Made by a program: the position numbers and the translations under genes. From the NCBI GenBank assembly GCA_019321725.1, contig CM033120.1, forward strand, positions 5,523,694 to 5,587,693: DNA of 64,000 bases, given 5' to 3'. Positions 34,901-48,653 of this stretch are shown in pieces; positions within the stretch are counted from its first letter, which is position 1, and each line of letters begins with the position of its first letter. The notes under the pieces are model-generated. The model searched no databases. It was not told the DNA's origin and saw nothing but the letters and a program-made list of their open reading frames with translations. The DNA comes from Paulownia fortunei. Its lineage: Eukaryota; Streptophyta; Magnoliopsida; Lamiales; Paulowniaceae.

Positions 34901-37635
34901 TTTGTATTTATAATTTAAAAGTCATGTTAGTATGCTAAAAACCTTTAGTAATTATACTTTTAAAATTAAATATTTTAATTTTTTAATTATTATAGATCTG
35001 TATTTTAACGTTAAATTAATTGTATATTTCAACAAATACTATTTAAGGAAACAAAATAAATTTTCTTTTAAAATATTCAATACATATTAAGGAATTCAAA
35101 TATATTTACTTTTGAAATAATACTCAATTCGTATAATATTTTTCTGTATTTAATTTATATTGCATTTTTGTTAGATTTTTAGCTTTTTGAATATTAATAA
35201 ATTTTATAGTTATTCTAAATAAAAACTATTTAATCCCCTTTAACAGTCATACTTTTCAATTTAGAAAAATATTTTGATTATTCTAACACCTATATCCTAA
35301 AGTTAATTTAATTGTATATTTAAATAAATACTATCAAAGGAATTAAATAAATTAAATTTTAAAATATTCAAAATATATTTTAACTTTTATTTATTTTATA
35401 TTACAATTATATTAATTTTTCAAAATTTTAAAAGTTTATAATTTTATTTATTATGCTTGTAGAATACAGAAAAATATTTAATTATATTATTATAATAAAA
35501 TACAAACTTTAGTTATTCTTAATTAAATATTATCTAAAGAATTAAAATCTATTCATTTTTAAAATATTTGGTACAAATTATATTTTTTTTATTAATTTTG
35601 ATTGAGGTTTATTGAATTTTAATATTTTAAAATATTTATATTTTTGAGTTATTTAGTGGGTAAATTTTTTGTATACTATTAAATTAAATTTCATAAAATA
35701 GAAAAAATTATTTAAATTAAAAAAAAATCTTTTAATTGGCCTCAAATAATAACAATAAATATGAAGACAAAAAGAAGACAAAATATTCCTTTTACTCTTC
35801 ATATCAATTTATATGTTACGTTTCAACTTTGTATTTATAATTTAAAAGTCATGTTAGTATGCTAAAAACCTTTAGTAATTATACTTTTAAAATTAAATAT
35901 TTTAATTTTTTTAAATTATTATAGATCTGTATTTTAACGTTAAATTAATTGTATATTTCAACAAAATACTATTTAAGGAAACAAAATAAATTTTCTTTTA
36001 AAATATTCAATACATATTAAGGAATTCAAATATATTTACTTTTGAAATAATACTCAATTCGTATAATATTTTTCTGTATTTAATTTATATTGCATTTTTG
36101 TTAGATTTTTAGCTTTTTGAATATTAATAAATTTTATAGTTATTCTAAATAAAAACTATTTAATCCCCTTTAACAGTCATACTTTTCAATTTAGAAAAAT
36201 ATTTTGATTATTCTAACACCTATATCCTAAAGTTAATTTAATTGTATATTTAAATTAAATACTATCAAAGGAATTAAATAAATTAAATTTTAAAATATTC
36301 AAAATATATTTTAACTTTTATTTATTTTATATTACAATTATATTAATTTTTCAAAATTTTAAAAGTTTATAATTTTATTTATTATTCTTGTAGAATACAG
36401 AAAAATATTTAATTATATTATTATAATAAAATGCATACTTTAGTTATTCTTAATTAAACATTATCTAAAGAATTAAAATATATTCATTTTTCAAATATTT
36501 ATTACAAATTATATATTTTTTTTATTAATTTTGATTGAGGTTTATTGGATTTTAATATTTTAAAATATTTATATTTTTGAGTTATTTAGTGGGTAAATTG
36601 TTTTGTATACTATTAAATTAAATTTCATAAAATAGAAAAAATTATTTAAATTAAAAAAAAATCTTTTAATTGGCCTCAAATAATAACAATAAATATGAAG
36701 ACAAAAAGAAGAAAAAATACTCTTTTTACTCTTCATATCAATTTATATGTTACGTTTCAACTTTGTATTTATAATTTAAAAGTCATGTTAGTGCGCTAAA
36801 AACCTTTAGTAGTTACACTTTTAAAATTAAATTATTTTATTTTTTTAATTATTATATATCTTTATTTTAAAGTTAAATTAATTGTATATTTCAACCAAAT
36901 ACTATTTAAGGAAACAAAATAAATTTTCTTATAAAATATTCAACACATATTATGGAATTAAAATGTATTTACTTTTGAAATATTAAACACACATTATTTA
37001 TTTTTGTATTTAGTTTAGATTGCTTTGTTTTTATATTTTTAACTTTTTAAAAATTTATATTTTTGAGTTTTTAACTTTTGTATATATTTTTAAATTAAAT
37101 ATCCTAAAAAAAAAACTTTATTTCCAGTTTTAAAATTAAATTATACACTTTAGTTATTCTAAATTAAATCGTTTAATACTATATAAGGAATTAAAATATA
37201 TTTACTTCGAAATTATTGAATGAATTTATTTGTTTTATTGTTTTTATTGCAGTTTTCGAGATTTTAAAATTTTTAAAGGTTTTATATTTTTTAGTTATTG
37301 TGCTAGTACAATTTAGTATATACTTGGAAATTATATTTCAAGAAATTTTGAAAAATATTTAAATAATTAAATATCATAAATCTACTAATTTTTATATATT
37401 GTTTTGTTACTCTAATTTAAAACTATTTAATACTATTAATGGAACTGAAATATATATACTATAAAAATATTCTTTACATATTATTTATTTCTTTATATAA
37501 TTGATTTTGATTTTATATTATAAATTTTTAAATATTTATATTTGGAGTTATTGTACTTGTAAAATTTAGTATATAAATTTAAATTAAATAGCGTCAAACA
37601 ATGAAAACCTTTAATTGCACCTTCAATATTAATGT
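31957..37635. repeat. AT-rich satellite-like array with a period of about 930 bp
   Basis: 5.7 kb of extremely AT-rich DNA with no coding capacity. The marker ATATGAAGACAAAAAGAAGA occurs at 33901, 34832, 35759 and 36693, spaced 931, 927 and 934 bp, and the sequence between markers is nearly identical from copy to copy. Each period contains about four diverged subunits of 200-260 bp sharing the words TTATTGTGCTAGTAAAATTTAGTATATAC and TTAAAATATTTATATTTTTGAG in variant form. The outer parts (31957-32875 and 36755-37635) are colinear with each other. The array abuts the lectin kinase exon on the left and a copia LTR fragment on the right. Confidence 0.88.
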
Positions 37636-38893
37636 ATTAATTTATGGCTAACATAATTAATTAATCCAGTCAATTAATTGTTTCACTCCAATTGGGCTCC
37701 CTAAATCTTATTAAGTCCAATTAAATCATATAATTATTTAATTAAATAATTAATTTAACTTCTTGAATTAAATAAAGCTCTAATTAATTAATCTCTTTTA
37801 ATTAATTGGATCCAACTCCATGAATCATTTTCTAAATTAGAAATGCTCTATCCCAAATTGTCTATGACCTTTTAAGTTCACAACTTAGCTACCAGTAGAC
37901 TTGCAACACTTGCAACTAACGAATAACAATTATTCTGATTAATTAATCCAATTAATTAATTTGCATGGAATTAACTCCTTAATGGGAAACACCTAACAAG
38001 TGTATCATCATTACTTAGTCTTAGGTAAAATAGTGAGCAAACCTATTTCATTTATGAGTACCATACACATAAGATCCTTGAGTTAACTAATCTTCTGATT
38101 GAATATGTGGTTAGATTATAAGTCAAATCCCTAAATGATTCAATGGCTATGATTCCATTTCATGTTGCAATGACTCATAATGAATCATTAGAAAACCTGC
38201 TTCTAACATTCATCCTGCCTTGGCCAAAGACTTCTGAGTTATGAAATATGAAAACATAGGAGATTTACTTGTTCTACTAGATAAGTGAAGGATACTTTGT
38301 TGGTCACTCATTAACCTCCATACACACCAATGCAACATCCAACATTTTTCCTTTGTGATTGTCAGACAATCAGAAGATACATCAAAATAGAAGATGACTT
38401 GTATAAGGTTACCATGGTACCTTAAGTCTAAGGACTAGTCGTGTACTATTCTACAGTAGAAATTCTTACTTCGACAAACAATATCTCCAACTAAGAATTC
38501 CAGTAGGCTTGTTCATTGTACTTGTTCTCTAAGAAGCACACTCACACATGCACTGACATCACTATGTCGATGCCTAAGGAGTGAGACATTCTCCTCATAT
38601 AAGCATGCATCATATGCGTGAGTCTTATTGGACTATTTGATTTTTTATCTCAAAAAGCCCTCGACCCAAAACTTATTTAAGACCAAAGCCTTATAGGCAT
38701 ATTTCATGATCACCATCATATATGCGACCATGCCCTATAGCTAAGTTTTGTTTAGGGATTCTATCTAATTTCTATACGCGATTAAAGATAAAGAAAAATC
38801 TTGATTTATTAATATGATTAAAAAAATTATTTTGCAAATATAAGAGTATAAATGAAGTCAAATCTAATTGGCGCACTGGGCACTACTCTAACA
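37636..38893 (-). repeat. Copia LTR fragment, minus orientation
   Basis: The right end GGGCACTACTCTAACA (38878-38893) is the reverse complement of an LTR start. The body matches the other minus copies (for example 40385-40450 and 19900-20405). The left half is missing at the junction with the AT-rich array. Copia C leader sequence follows directly. Confidence 0.8.
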
Positions 38894-39501
38894 AGGTACC
38901 ACTTGACACTAAGTGTCATATGTCATTGAATTATTGGGGCACATGGAAAGTGGTGAGGCAAAACATGTTGGAGGTCGCATATGATATAATTAACAAAGTT
39001 GTCTACCTTTTGATGTTTTATATGGTCTCATATTCTTGGGTATGTAAAATATTAATTGGACCTTAAGCCCACCAAGATATATAATTTCCCAAATCTCCAT
39101 CAAGTGGGTGATGGAATTTGAATAAAATAGTGGGAGACATTTATAATTAAAGACCATATTATAAATGAAAATATTGTAGAATGAATCCTTATTTTTTTGC
39201 CTTGCATGTTTTGTAGATTAGATCTCAGAATGGCCAAAAATCTACTAGCATTAATTCTAGATATGAATAAATTAACTGATCTTAACTATACCGATTGGCT
39301 TAGGAACCTTCAGATTATTCTCCAGTCCGAAAAGAGGCCTTATGTCCTTGATATGATACCACCATTAGTTGCATAGGAAAATGCCACTATGGAACAGCTT
39401 GCAGAGTACAACAAGCAAGTTGAGGATAACTTTCAAACTCTATGCTATATGATAACATCTATGTTAAATAAGTTGCAGAGGCAACATGAGAAAATGGAAC
39501 A
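38894..39501 (+). pseudogene. Copia C leader and gag N-terminus
   Basis: Non-coding leader runs to the ATG at 39230, which starts a copia Gag: MAKNLLALILDMNKLTD, then YTDWLRNLQIIL and EKRPYVLD, followed by a stop and more gag sequence (QVEDNFQTLCYMITSM). Gag would form the particle that packages element RNA. The frame is interrupted at 39502 by a solo LTR and continues at 41338. Confidence 0.85.
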
Positions 39502-41337
39502 TGTTGGATTTGCTTGATCCGAGGTATCCACAGCGAAAAAATAATTTTTTTACAATATATATGCCTTAACAATTACAGTATCATCCTGGATCCAATGCTA
39601 TTTTAACGATATCGCAATTTCCAATGGTTGTAAAAATAAATAAGAGTTTTGATTTATACATTTAATGCACTCCGGTTGTTGTAGGCTTTGAAGCAATCGA
39701 TTGCTAGCCCCTTTATGAATCTAGTTCATAGGGATCTAAGTGTCTCCCCTCTAAAGTAGTCTACACTTTGAGCAAGAACACAAAATCCAAACTCTGCTAG
39801 CAATCCAGATTCTTTTACTAATCTAGTTTTTAATTGTGAATATTAATTCTTACTATCAACTTGTGATAAAAGAATTAATACTTTGAAGAATGATTGAATT
39901 TTTGGTTGGAGAAAATATGTAAGAAAGAAAACAATTTTCTCTTCTTTTTTTTCTTAATGGCTGAAAATTTGGAGGATTTTGTTTTTCAAATTTTCAGCCC
40001 CTATTTATATATAGTAGTGGTCAAAAATTTCCAAGAGTCCCATTCTTGGTATTTTTGGCCTTCTCTTTTATTGTTGTAAGATTTTTGGTTGATTCCAAAT
40101 CTCCCAAAAATTTCTAACCCTATCTCTTGTATCTTCCAAAGATACGTAAAAATTACCAAAAATATCAAGCTCTTAGGTTTCTATCCTTTTAAAACAACTC
40201 TTGTGGGCCTCTTCTAATGAGCCTCTTTGAATTAGGCTTGGACTTAAAATAAATCAACAATTAATCCAATTAATTATTTAATCACAAATTCAATTAATTA
40301 ATTCTATGTAGCAAACCTAATCAAATTAGGCCTAATTAAATAACCCAATTATTTAATTGAGTAAATTAATTTAACTATTAAATTAATTTATGGTCTACAC
40401 AATTAACTAATCCAATTAAATAATTATTTCACTCCAATTGGGCTTCCTAATCTTATTAGGTCTAATTAAATAATTCATTATTTAATTAAATAATTAATTC
40501 AACTCCTTGAGTTAATTTGAGCCCCAATTAATCAATCTCCATTAATTAATTGGATCCAACTTCTTGGATCAATTTCTAAGTTAGAAATCTTCCATCTCAA
40601 ATTGCCTTTAGACTCATAACTAAACTAACAATGGGCTTGCAACATTTGCAACTTATGAATAACAATTATTTTGATTAATTAATCCGCTTGAAAACATAGG
40701 AGATTCACTTGTTCTGCTAGACAAGTGACAAATCCTCTGTTGCCTACTCATTAACCTCCATACATGTCAATGCAACATCCAATGTACCATTTTTTGTGAT
40801 TGTCAAGCAATCAGAAAATATATCAAAATGGAACATAACATGCACAAGGCTACCATGGTTTCTCAAGTCCAAAGACTAATCGTGTATTATCGTAATATGA
40901 AAATTCTTATTTCGACAAATAATGTTCCCAATTAAGAATTTTTAATGGGCTTGTCCAGTGTACTTATTCTCTAATAAGCACCTGCATATATGCACTACCA
41001 TCACTACACTAATTTGCATGGAGTAAGATATCCTCCTTATGTGAGCATGTATTGTATATGCGAGTCTATTGAGATATTTGATGTCCTATCTCAAAATTCC
41101 TTGACTCGGAACTAATTTAAGACGAAAGCCATATAGGCATATTCCATGATCATCATCAAATGCATGACCATATCCCGTAGTTAAATTTGATTTAGGGACT
41201 TTATCCAATTACTATACACAATTAAAGATAAAGTAATTTTTCTATTTTATTAATATAATTTCAAAAATATTATTTTTACAAATCTAAGAGTATAAAAGAT
41301 GCCCAATCTAATTGACGCATCGGGAACTACTCTAACA
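39502..41337 (-). mobile_element. Copia solo LTR inserted in copia C gag
   Basis: It runs from TGTTGGATTTGCTTGATCC to CTACTCTAACA in minus orientation. The flanks are GAACA (39497-39501) and GTACA (41338-41342), a 4-of-5 duplication, and the gag frame continues directly across it (left KMEH, right HVANIHIHLQEL). It belongs to the 7858-10019 family and is about 300 bp shorter. Confidence 0.87.
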
Positions 41338-41664
41338 GTACATGTTGCTAATATTCACATTCACCTGCAAGAGTTGTGTGGTGAACATACAAGGCAGGTA
41401 AGATATCAAGTTTCAAAAGCATTGTGTCGATGCCGTATGACAGATGGCTCTTTAGTCCAAGACCATGGGCTAAAGATGCTAGGTCTTATTAAAAGGCTCA
41501 ACTCCCTTGGAGTATGGATAATGAACTCTATGTGGATCTCATCTTGCAGTCTCTGCCACCATCATTTGATGCCTTTGTAGTAAACTTCAACATGAATAAG
41601 ATGGAGATAAGCATCACAGAGCTGGTGAACATGTTGAAGATAGTTGAATCCACCATGAAAAAGG
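41338..41664 (+). pseudogene. Copia C gag, middle part
   Basis: This continues the gag domain with HLQELCGEHTRQVRYQVSKAL, then a frameshifted LYVDLILQSLPPSF-like block (about 41526-41565), and ends with ELVNMLKIVESTMKK. The gag is then broken by the LTR end of copia B at 41665. No zinc knuckle or pol of this element is seen in the window. Confidence 0.83.
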
Positions 41665-42514
41665 TGTTGGGTGTGATATAATCACATGGGCATGCACAAC
41701 TGAAAATTTTGTAAAACATAAATTTATCAAATAATTTTATCCCCTCGATTCAAAAGCAATCTTAATGATCGTGCTTATTCAAGTGAAAATATAATTTCAA
41801 TAATTCCTAATAAATCAGAATTTATCCTGCATTGGTCAAGATCTTTGAATCTTAAAATATAAAAATACAGGAGATTCCCTTGATAAATAAAAGACAAGTG
41901 TTAAATTTTATATTGACCACTGATAAACCTCCATTCACACCGGTGCAACACCCAACATACCCCTTTTGTCATTGTCAAGAAATTAGAAGATATATCAAAG
42001 TGTTATAGGATGCACACTAGGCTACTATCGTGCCTCAAGTCTGAGGACTAGCTGTGTATTATCACAATATATTCTTATTTTGAGAGGCAAAGCCGCCAAC
42101 TAAGAATTTTCTACCGGCCATGTTCAATGTACTTGTTCTCTAACAAGTACTCATATACATGCACTTGTGTCTCTATGTTAAAACCAATAGAATACAACAT
42201 CCTCATCTTACGAGCGTGCATCGTATGTGCACTTACTAAGCTATTTGATATCCCATCTTAAAAAACTCTAGACTCGGAACTTATTTCAGACCAAAGCCTT
42301 AGAGGCATGTTCCATGATCGCCATCATATGTATGACCATGCCCCACAACTAAATTTGGTTTAAGGACTTTATCTAATACACAAAAAGAAAAATGCAAGAT
42401 ATAAGATAAAGAAAGTGCATTTTTATTAATATGATTCCCAATAAGATTATATTTATAAAATAAAAAAGTATAATGCACCCAATCTAATTGAGGAGTTTGA
42501 CATCCACTCTAGTA
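41665..42514 (-). repeat. Copia B 3' LTR, internally deleted
   Basis: The left edge TGTTGGGTGTGATATAATC corresponds to the reverse complement of the LTR end. The right edge is the reverse complement of TACTAGAGTGGATG, a mutated LTR start, followed by the polypurine tract AAGTGGGAGAT on the minus strand. At 850 bp it lacks more than half of the normal LTR. Confidence 0.8.
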
Positions 42515-42515
42515 A

Positions 42516-44705
42516 TCTCCCACTTCCCCTAGCTCTAATTGCCCTATAACTAAGGCCCATCTTCTCTAGATGTCCATTGAGTACCTTCCATGCTAAGGGC
42601 TTAGTGAGTGGGTCTACTACATTTTCTACTGAGGTAAATCGATCCATAATGGCGTCGCTTCTACCTATGATCTCTCTAATTAAGTGATATCACCTCAAAA
42701 TGTGGTTGGATCTTTGATGAGATCTTAGCTCCTTTGCTTGCACAATAACTCTATTTTTATCACAGTAAATCATAACTGGATCAACAATAGATGGAACTAC
42801 ACTAAACCCTTGAATGAAGTTTATTATCCAAATAGCTTCTTTTGCTTTATCTAATGTAACAATATATTCAACTTTAGTGGTAGAGTCTACAGTTGTTTCT
42901 TGCTTGGAACTCTTCAAACTGACCGCACCACCATTCAGGGTGAATATATATCTAGACATGGACTTCGAGTGATCTATATCGGACTGAAAACTAGAGTAAG
43001 TATATCCCTCTAGTTTTAGTTCTCCATTATTGTATATCAAAAAGATGTCCTTAGTCCTTCTCAAGTACTTGAGGTTTATTTTAACGGCTTTCCAATGTTC
43101 TTTCCCTAGATTGGATTGATATTTGCTCATGACACTCAGAGCATGTGCAATATTAGACCTTGCACACATCATTGCATACATTATGCTCCTTATTGAGAAA
43201 GCATAAGGTATGCGAGCCACCATTTCTCTCTATTTAGGTGTCTTGGGAGACATAACCTTAGAGAGTGAAACCCCATGACTCATAGGCAAGAATCCTCATT
43301 TGTATTCCGCCATGCTAAACATTTTTAACACTTTGTTTATATACATGGACTGGGATAGGCCAATTATTCTTATGGATCTATCTCTATAAATCTTTATCCC
43401 TAGGATAAAAGATGCATCTCCCAAGTCCTTCATAGAAAACTAATTAGACAACTAAGTCCTTGTTGACTACAACATCCCTACATCATTCCCAATGAGTAGG
43501 ATGCCATCAATGAAGAGTACAATAGAAGTAAGTGCACTCCTACAAACCTTCTTGCAGATACATGGTTTATCCAATTTCTTATGAAAATCAAATGTTTTGA
43601 TTATTTCATCAAACCGAATGTTCCAACTCCTCAAAGATTGTTGGAGTCCATAAATAGATTTCTGGAGCTTACAAATATTTTGCTCGCTCCTATTGGATGT
43701 GAAACCTTCTAGTTGCTTCATATAGATCTCTTCCTTAATATTTCTTTTAAGAAAAATAGTCTTCACATCCATTTGTCATCTCATAGTCATAATATATAGA
43801 TATGGCTAGCAAAATCTAGATGGATTTAAGCATCACCACTGGTGAAAAGGTTTCCTCATAACTAATTCCTTATTTCTGAATATAACTATTTTCAACCAGA
43901 TTTGCTTTATAGGTCGCTACCTTTCCATCTATTCCAAGCTTCCACTTGTAGACCCATTTACAACCAATGGGAATAATTCCATATGGTGGGTCCACCAAGG
44001 TTCATATCTTTTTGGAGTACATAGAGTCCATCTCCGATTGCATCGCTTCTTGCCACTTCTCCGAGTCGATGTCAAACACCGTCTCTCCATAGCTTCTTAG
44101 ATCATTATCCAAGGGGAGTCTATCTTCTTTATTCTCTAACAAAAAGTTATACCTTTTAGGTACCCTTGAGACCCTTTTTGGATCTTCGAAGAGGTTGTAC
44201 CTCAAAGGGCCTAGCATCAGCTGGTCTATCATCTACTATGATAGTTGGGGCATTCTGTATTTCTTGAACTTCTTCAAGTTCCATGATTTTTCCATTTCTA
44301 TCTAATAAAAATTCTTCATTAAGGAAAGTGACATTCCTCGAAACAAACACCTTTTATTTCGAGAAGTCGTAGAAAAAGTATATACTAGACTCTCTTAGAT
44401 ATCCCACAAACTTGGATAAGATGGATCTCATATCCAACTGATCTCTCACTGCTTCTTCACATAAGCGGAACACCCCATGCCCTAAAGTATTTATAAGAAA
44501 GTGTCTTACCACACCACATTTCATATGGTGTTTTTGGCACGGCTTTAGATGGCACCCTATTTAATAGGTAATCTACCATTTCCAAAGCATAGCCCCAGAA
44601 TGAAAGAGACAATATAGTGAAGGTCATCACAGATCGAACCATGTCCAACAAGTTTCAATTCCTGCGCTCTACAGCTCTGTTAAGTTGTGGAGTAGTAGGA
44701 GGAGT
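42516..44705 (-). pseudogene. Copia B integrase C-terminal part, reverse transcriptase and RNase H
   Basis: From right to left: integrase C-terminal core (SFWGYALEMVDYLLNRVPSK, then PYEMWCGKTLSYK at 44651-44457), the linker (MFVSRNVTFLNEEFLLD), then RT with MDVKTIFLKRNIKEEIYM and KSIYGLQQSLRSW. The catalytic box reads VLFIDGILLIGND, so YVDD has become FIDG and a catalytic Asp is lost. RNase H covers 43223-42690 (SMMYAMMCARSNIAHALSV-like, then VDSTTKVEYI and KEAIWIINFIQG) and ends with a DPLTKPLAW block near 42600. Open frames of 177 and 101 codons survive, fewer defects than copia A. Confidence 0.9.
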
Positions 44706-46217
44706 TGATAAGTGCATATTTTGACATATTTTCGTATCAAGTCCTTTATAATTTTCTTGTTTTATTCATGTTAATGTTATTATTTTATTAATATTTTGTG
44801 TTAGGAAATCAATGAATATAAAAAGATCAAAGCTCTATAGACCTAAATCTTACTTCATTTTAAAGCCAAGAGATAGAACTGCAATGTTTCTATTGGAAGC
44901 TCAACCCAATTCAGTTTTGATAATAGCAGAAAATTCGTCCAACTGGTTGTACAAAATGGATCACTAAAAATTCAAATTAGAGTTCAGCCCAGTAATGACT
45001 TATTTGACCAATTAGGTCATATCTCTTACTTATTTGAAATTTGGATATGGTATACAAAATAAGTAAATAAACAAGTTTCCGAAGATAAGAAGGTGAGAAA
45101 ATATGTCACAATAGTAAAAAGATAGGCTATAATGTGATGTTGATGTTAAAGAATGACTCTTGGACATGATTCGGTAATTTGACCATATATCCCTCATCCG
45201 ACAACCAAATTTGACAAATGATATATGAAAATATATCAACACCAAAATATCTACAACTTGTGTTCTTACTTATCATCCAAATATAGTTGTATCCAACCTA
45301 AAAATTCAATTCCATCCGGTAGGTGAGAATTTTGAGAACTTGGTGTAACAACTTACCAACTCTTAGCAACTAGCATACCACTTGATTAACTCCTACATTA
45401 TTTGTTTGGCCTCTACTCCAACTACTATAAATAGGCCATGTATTAAGCTTGTAAGAAGGAGGGAGAGGGTAGAGGGTTTCTTTAGGCTAAGTTTTCTAGT
45501 ATGTATGTTTTCTAGTAATGTAAGTTTTCTAGTAGTAAAAGAAATGCATCTCTAGTTTCTCTTCTAATTTTAGTCTTTCCTACTTTTATTATGTCTTTCT
45601 AAATTTCATTTTGTTGAGGAAAAAAGGTGAACCTCTTGATGGAGGAAGAGAAATGGTTATAAGGATAGAAAATGTTTAAGTATGTTATAATATTATTTTG
45701 AGTTTTGATTTAAACCCTACTTATTTTATGGTGATCCTTGATTTATGTATCTCCAGTGGAAGAATAAATACTTGGGTTCATTTAGCTTATTGTACGGTTT
45801 TACCCCACCGACTGCTAATATGAAATCTTGATTTGTTATTGACAAAGGTGTGCATAAATGCTTAATCCCATAAATAAATATTGGCGTTGAGAGATAATTT
45901 ACAAATAGTAAGATAATATCATGATTACCTTATTACATGAGCTATTTGATAATATCTCCCAATTGGAACCTTCATTATGCATGGATTCCAAAACTAAAGA
46001 GTGGATCCCTAATCCTTAGTATTTTTTTTACTTTGGTTTTTCTTTAGTTACGATATACATTAATTTTTCATATATTTTGATTCACATAAATCCCATTTTT
46101 TTTAGAATTATAATCCTAAATTCTTCAAGCAACTTCTTTGTGGATCGACCTTGAACTCACGAGAATTTATTACTTAATACGACGTGCACTTGGGTTTGCA
46201 ACCTTAAAGTTGTAGCA
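44706..46217 (+). repeat. Athila-like 5' LTR
   Basis: It starts TGATAAGTGCATATTTTGAC and ends GTTGTAGCA. Compared with the 3' LTR it lacks 60 bp that in that copy lie between two GATCAAAA direct repeats (57353-57360 and 57413-57420), so a slippage-type deletion is likely. Confidence 0.93.
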
Positions 46218-46240
46218 AGTTTTTGGTGTCGTTGTCGGGG
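46218..46240 (+). other. Athila-like primer-binding site
   Basis: TTTTTGGTGTCGTTGTCGGG follows the 5' LTR by two bases. It is a near match to the TTTGGCGCCGTTGCCGGGG site complementary to tRNA-Asp typical of Athila and Tat elements. Confidence 0.85.
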
Positions 46241-46405
46241 AAGGCAAGGTAAGTATTCAAGTTTATTAATATTTTTTCTTTATAAATATAGTTTGTTTAT
46301 TTTCTTTATGAATATATGGTTATATGGTATCATAGTCATAATTCTCAGCGTTTAGTTAGAAATAATTCTGAAACTTTGTTTGAATCATCTCCACACACTT
46401 CCACT

Positions 46406-47720
46406 ATGGCTGAAAATGAAAGTATCCAGGATGAAAATGAGAATCAACAGGTGTGTAACATGAGTTATTACTTGCAACCTCCTCGAAATTCTTCTCCTTC
46501 TTGTTTTATTTTTCCTGTCAATGTAAATAACTTTTGATTCAAGCTAGGTATGATCCTTTTACTTCCTAATTTCCATTGTTTAGAATCCGAAAGCCCTTGC
46601 TTGCATTTGAAAGAATTTGATGAAGTATGTGCCACTTTTGATGATCAAACTTGCATAAATGACATTGTTAAACTCAAATTATTTTCTTTTTGTTTAAAAT
46701 ATAAAGCAAAAACTTGGTTTAATTATTTAAAACCTAGGTCAATTGGCACTTGGCAAAAAATGTAAACTGAATTTTTCAAAAAATTCTTTCCAACTCACAA
46801 AACTAATGCTTTGAAAAGATAAATTCAAAATTTTTCTCAAAATTCTAATTAAGCTTTCTTTCAATGTTGGGAAATATTTAAAGATTTGTTGAATTCATGC
46901 CCACATCATGGTTTTGAAAAATAGCACTTAATTAGTTTCTTTTATGAAAGTTTAACTCCTGAAACAAAATAATTTGTTGAAATAATGTGTAATGGTGAGT
47001 TTCTTGATAAAGAACCTGATGAAGCCCTAGAATATCTAAATCATTTGGTAGAAAACTCTCAATCATGACATAGTATTAATTCTTTCAAATGTTCTATTAG
47101 ATCTAATCTTGCTAATAGTAATAAAGGAAAATATTACCTTAGCAAAGAAAATGATCTAAATGCTATGATTGCCAGTTTAACAAGAAATATTGAGGCCATG
47201 GAACTTAAACACGTAAAGGAAATCAAATCTGTATAAGAGGAAGCAGTTTGTAGCAATTGTGAACTTTTGGGGCACTCCACCAATGAATGTCCAAACATTC
47301 CAATACAAGAAACCTTTCCATTCTCCATATTCTAAAACTTACAATCTACAATGGATAAATCATCCTAATTTTAGTTGGTGAGATGATAATCATGCCCAAC
47401 CGCTGCATTCATAAAAACCACCAAACTTTCATTCTTATCCAGCTTCACATACAAAATCCCTTAAGGAAACTTTACAAGCATTAATGCATGAACAAACAAA
47501 CATCAATAATTAGACTTCACAAGCTATCAATGAGATCAAAAGCACACTTTCAACATGGACAACTTCTTTGCGTACTCATAAAAAAGGTAAATTTTCTGCT
47601 TAACCTCAACCTAATCCTTCCACTCAGTGTCATGTTTCTTCTTCAGGTAAAATTTTAGTTAAGGAGGCTAATTCAGTCACAACTCTTTGGAATGAAAAAG
47701 TTATTGATAAGACTAATTAT
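46406..47720 (+). pseudogene. Athila-like gag
   Basis: A start codon fits 46406 (MAENESIQDENENQQ). The core follows in pieces: LHLKEFDEVCATFDDQTC, then KLKLFSFCLKYKAKTWF, a frameshifted FFPTHKTNALKR, CPHHGFE and FYESLTPETK. A zinc knuckle CSNCELLGHSTNEC of the C-x2-C-x4-H-x4-C form lies at about 47251-47292. Gag forms the particle and binds element RNA. At least four in-frame stops occur, so no complete protein could be made. Confidence 0.87.
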
Positions 47721-48039
47721 CCTAAGGAGAAAGTTTCTAATCCACCTCCAGAAATAAAGAATAAAAATAGTCTAAACAATGAAGGTAAGTATGAAAATGA
47801 TGAAAAAAAATTATTTACCTCCAGCACTCTTTCCTCAAAGATTGCAAGCAACTCAAAAATTGAACTCAAATGCTGAAATCTTTGAAGTTTTTAAACAAGT
47901 TAAGATTAATATTCCATTGTTGGATGCAATCAAGCAAGTTCCACCTTATGTCAAAAATTTAAAATATTTGTGTACAATCAAAAGAAAACATTATGTATAA
48001 AAGAAGACATTTTTAACTGAAAGTGATAGTTGAATCATT

Positions 48040-48480
48040 CAACAATTCACTCCACCTAAGTACAAAGATCCAGGTTGTCCAACCATTTCATGTATCATAG
48101 GAAATACTAGAATAGAGTGTGCTTTGCTTGATCTTAGTACTAGCGTAAATCTTTTACCTTTCTCAATTTATGAATAGTTAGGTTTGGGAGAACATAAAAC
48201 AACTTCTGTTGTACTCCAACTAGCTAATCGTTTGATTAAAGTTCCAAAGGGAGTAGTAGAAGATATGTTGATACAAATTGATAAGTTTTACTTTCTAGTT
48301 GATTTCATTATTTTGGACACAAAGCTTGTTATATAAACACATACACAAATTCCTATCATTTTGGGTTGTCTTTTTCTTACAACTTCAAATGCTTTGATCA
48401 ATTGTAGGAATGGTATTTTAAAGTTATCGTTTGGAAATATGATTTTGGAACTAAATATGTTTAATATTTGTAAGTAACCT
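48040..48480 (+). pseudogene. Athila-like aspartic protease
   Basis: The protease reads GCPTISCIIGNTRIECALLD then LSTSVNLLPFSIYE, where the active-site LDLGAS box has become LDLSTS with the catalytic Asp kept. It continues with VVLQLANRLIKVPKGVVEDM, then PIILGCLFLTTSNALINC (the ILGRPFLAT box with Arg lost). Two stops interrupt it. It would process the Gag-Pol polyprotein. Confidence 0.85.
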
Positions 48481-48653
48481 ATAGAAGATGCTGAAGTACA
48501 TGAAGTGGATTCAATCGAGGAACTTGTTTATGAATACTCTACTACCACTAACTCTTCAGATTCTTTGGAGACTTCTTTTAAAAGTGAAAGTATTTGAAAA
48601 AAGGCACATGCTAATACTCTCTCTGAATTTTTGCAGGGACAAGAAAATCATTT

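Noticed and set aside
33901..36720. CRISPR-like regular spacing of repeats.
   Set aside because: The units are about 930 bp, AT-rich and contiguous without unique spacers. This is plant DNA, and a satellite explains it.
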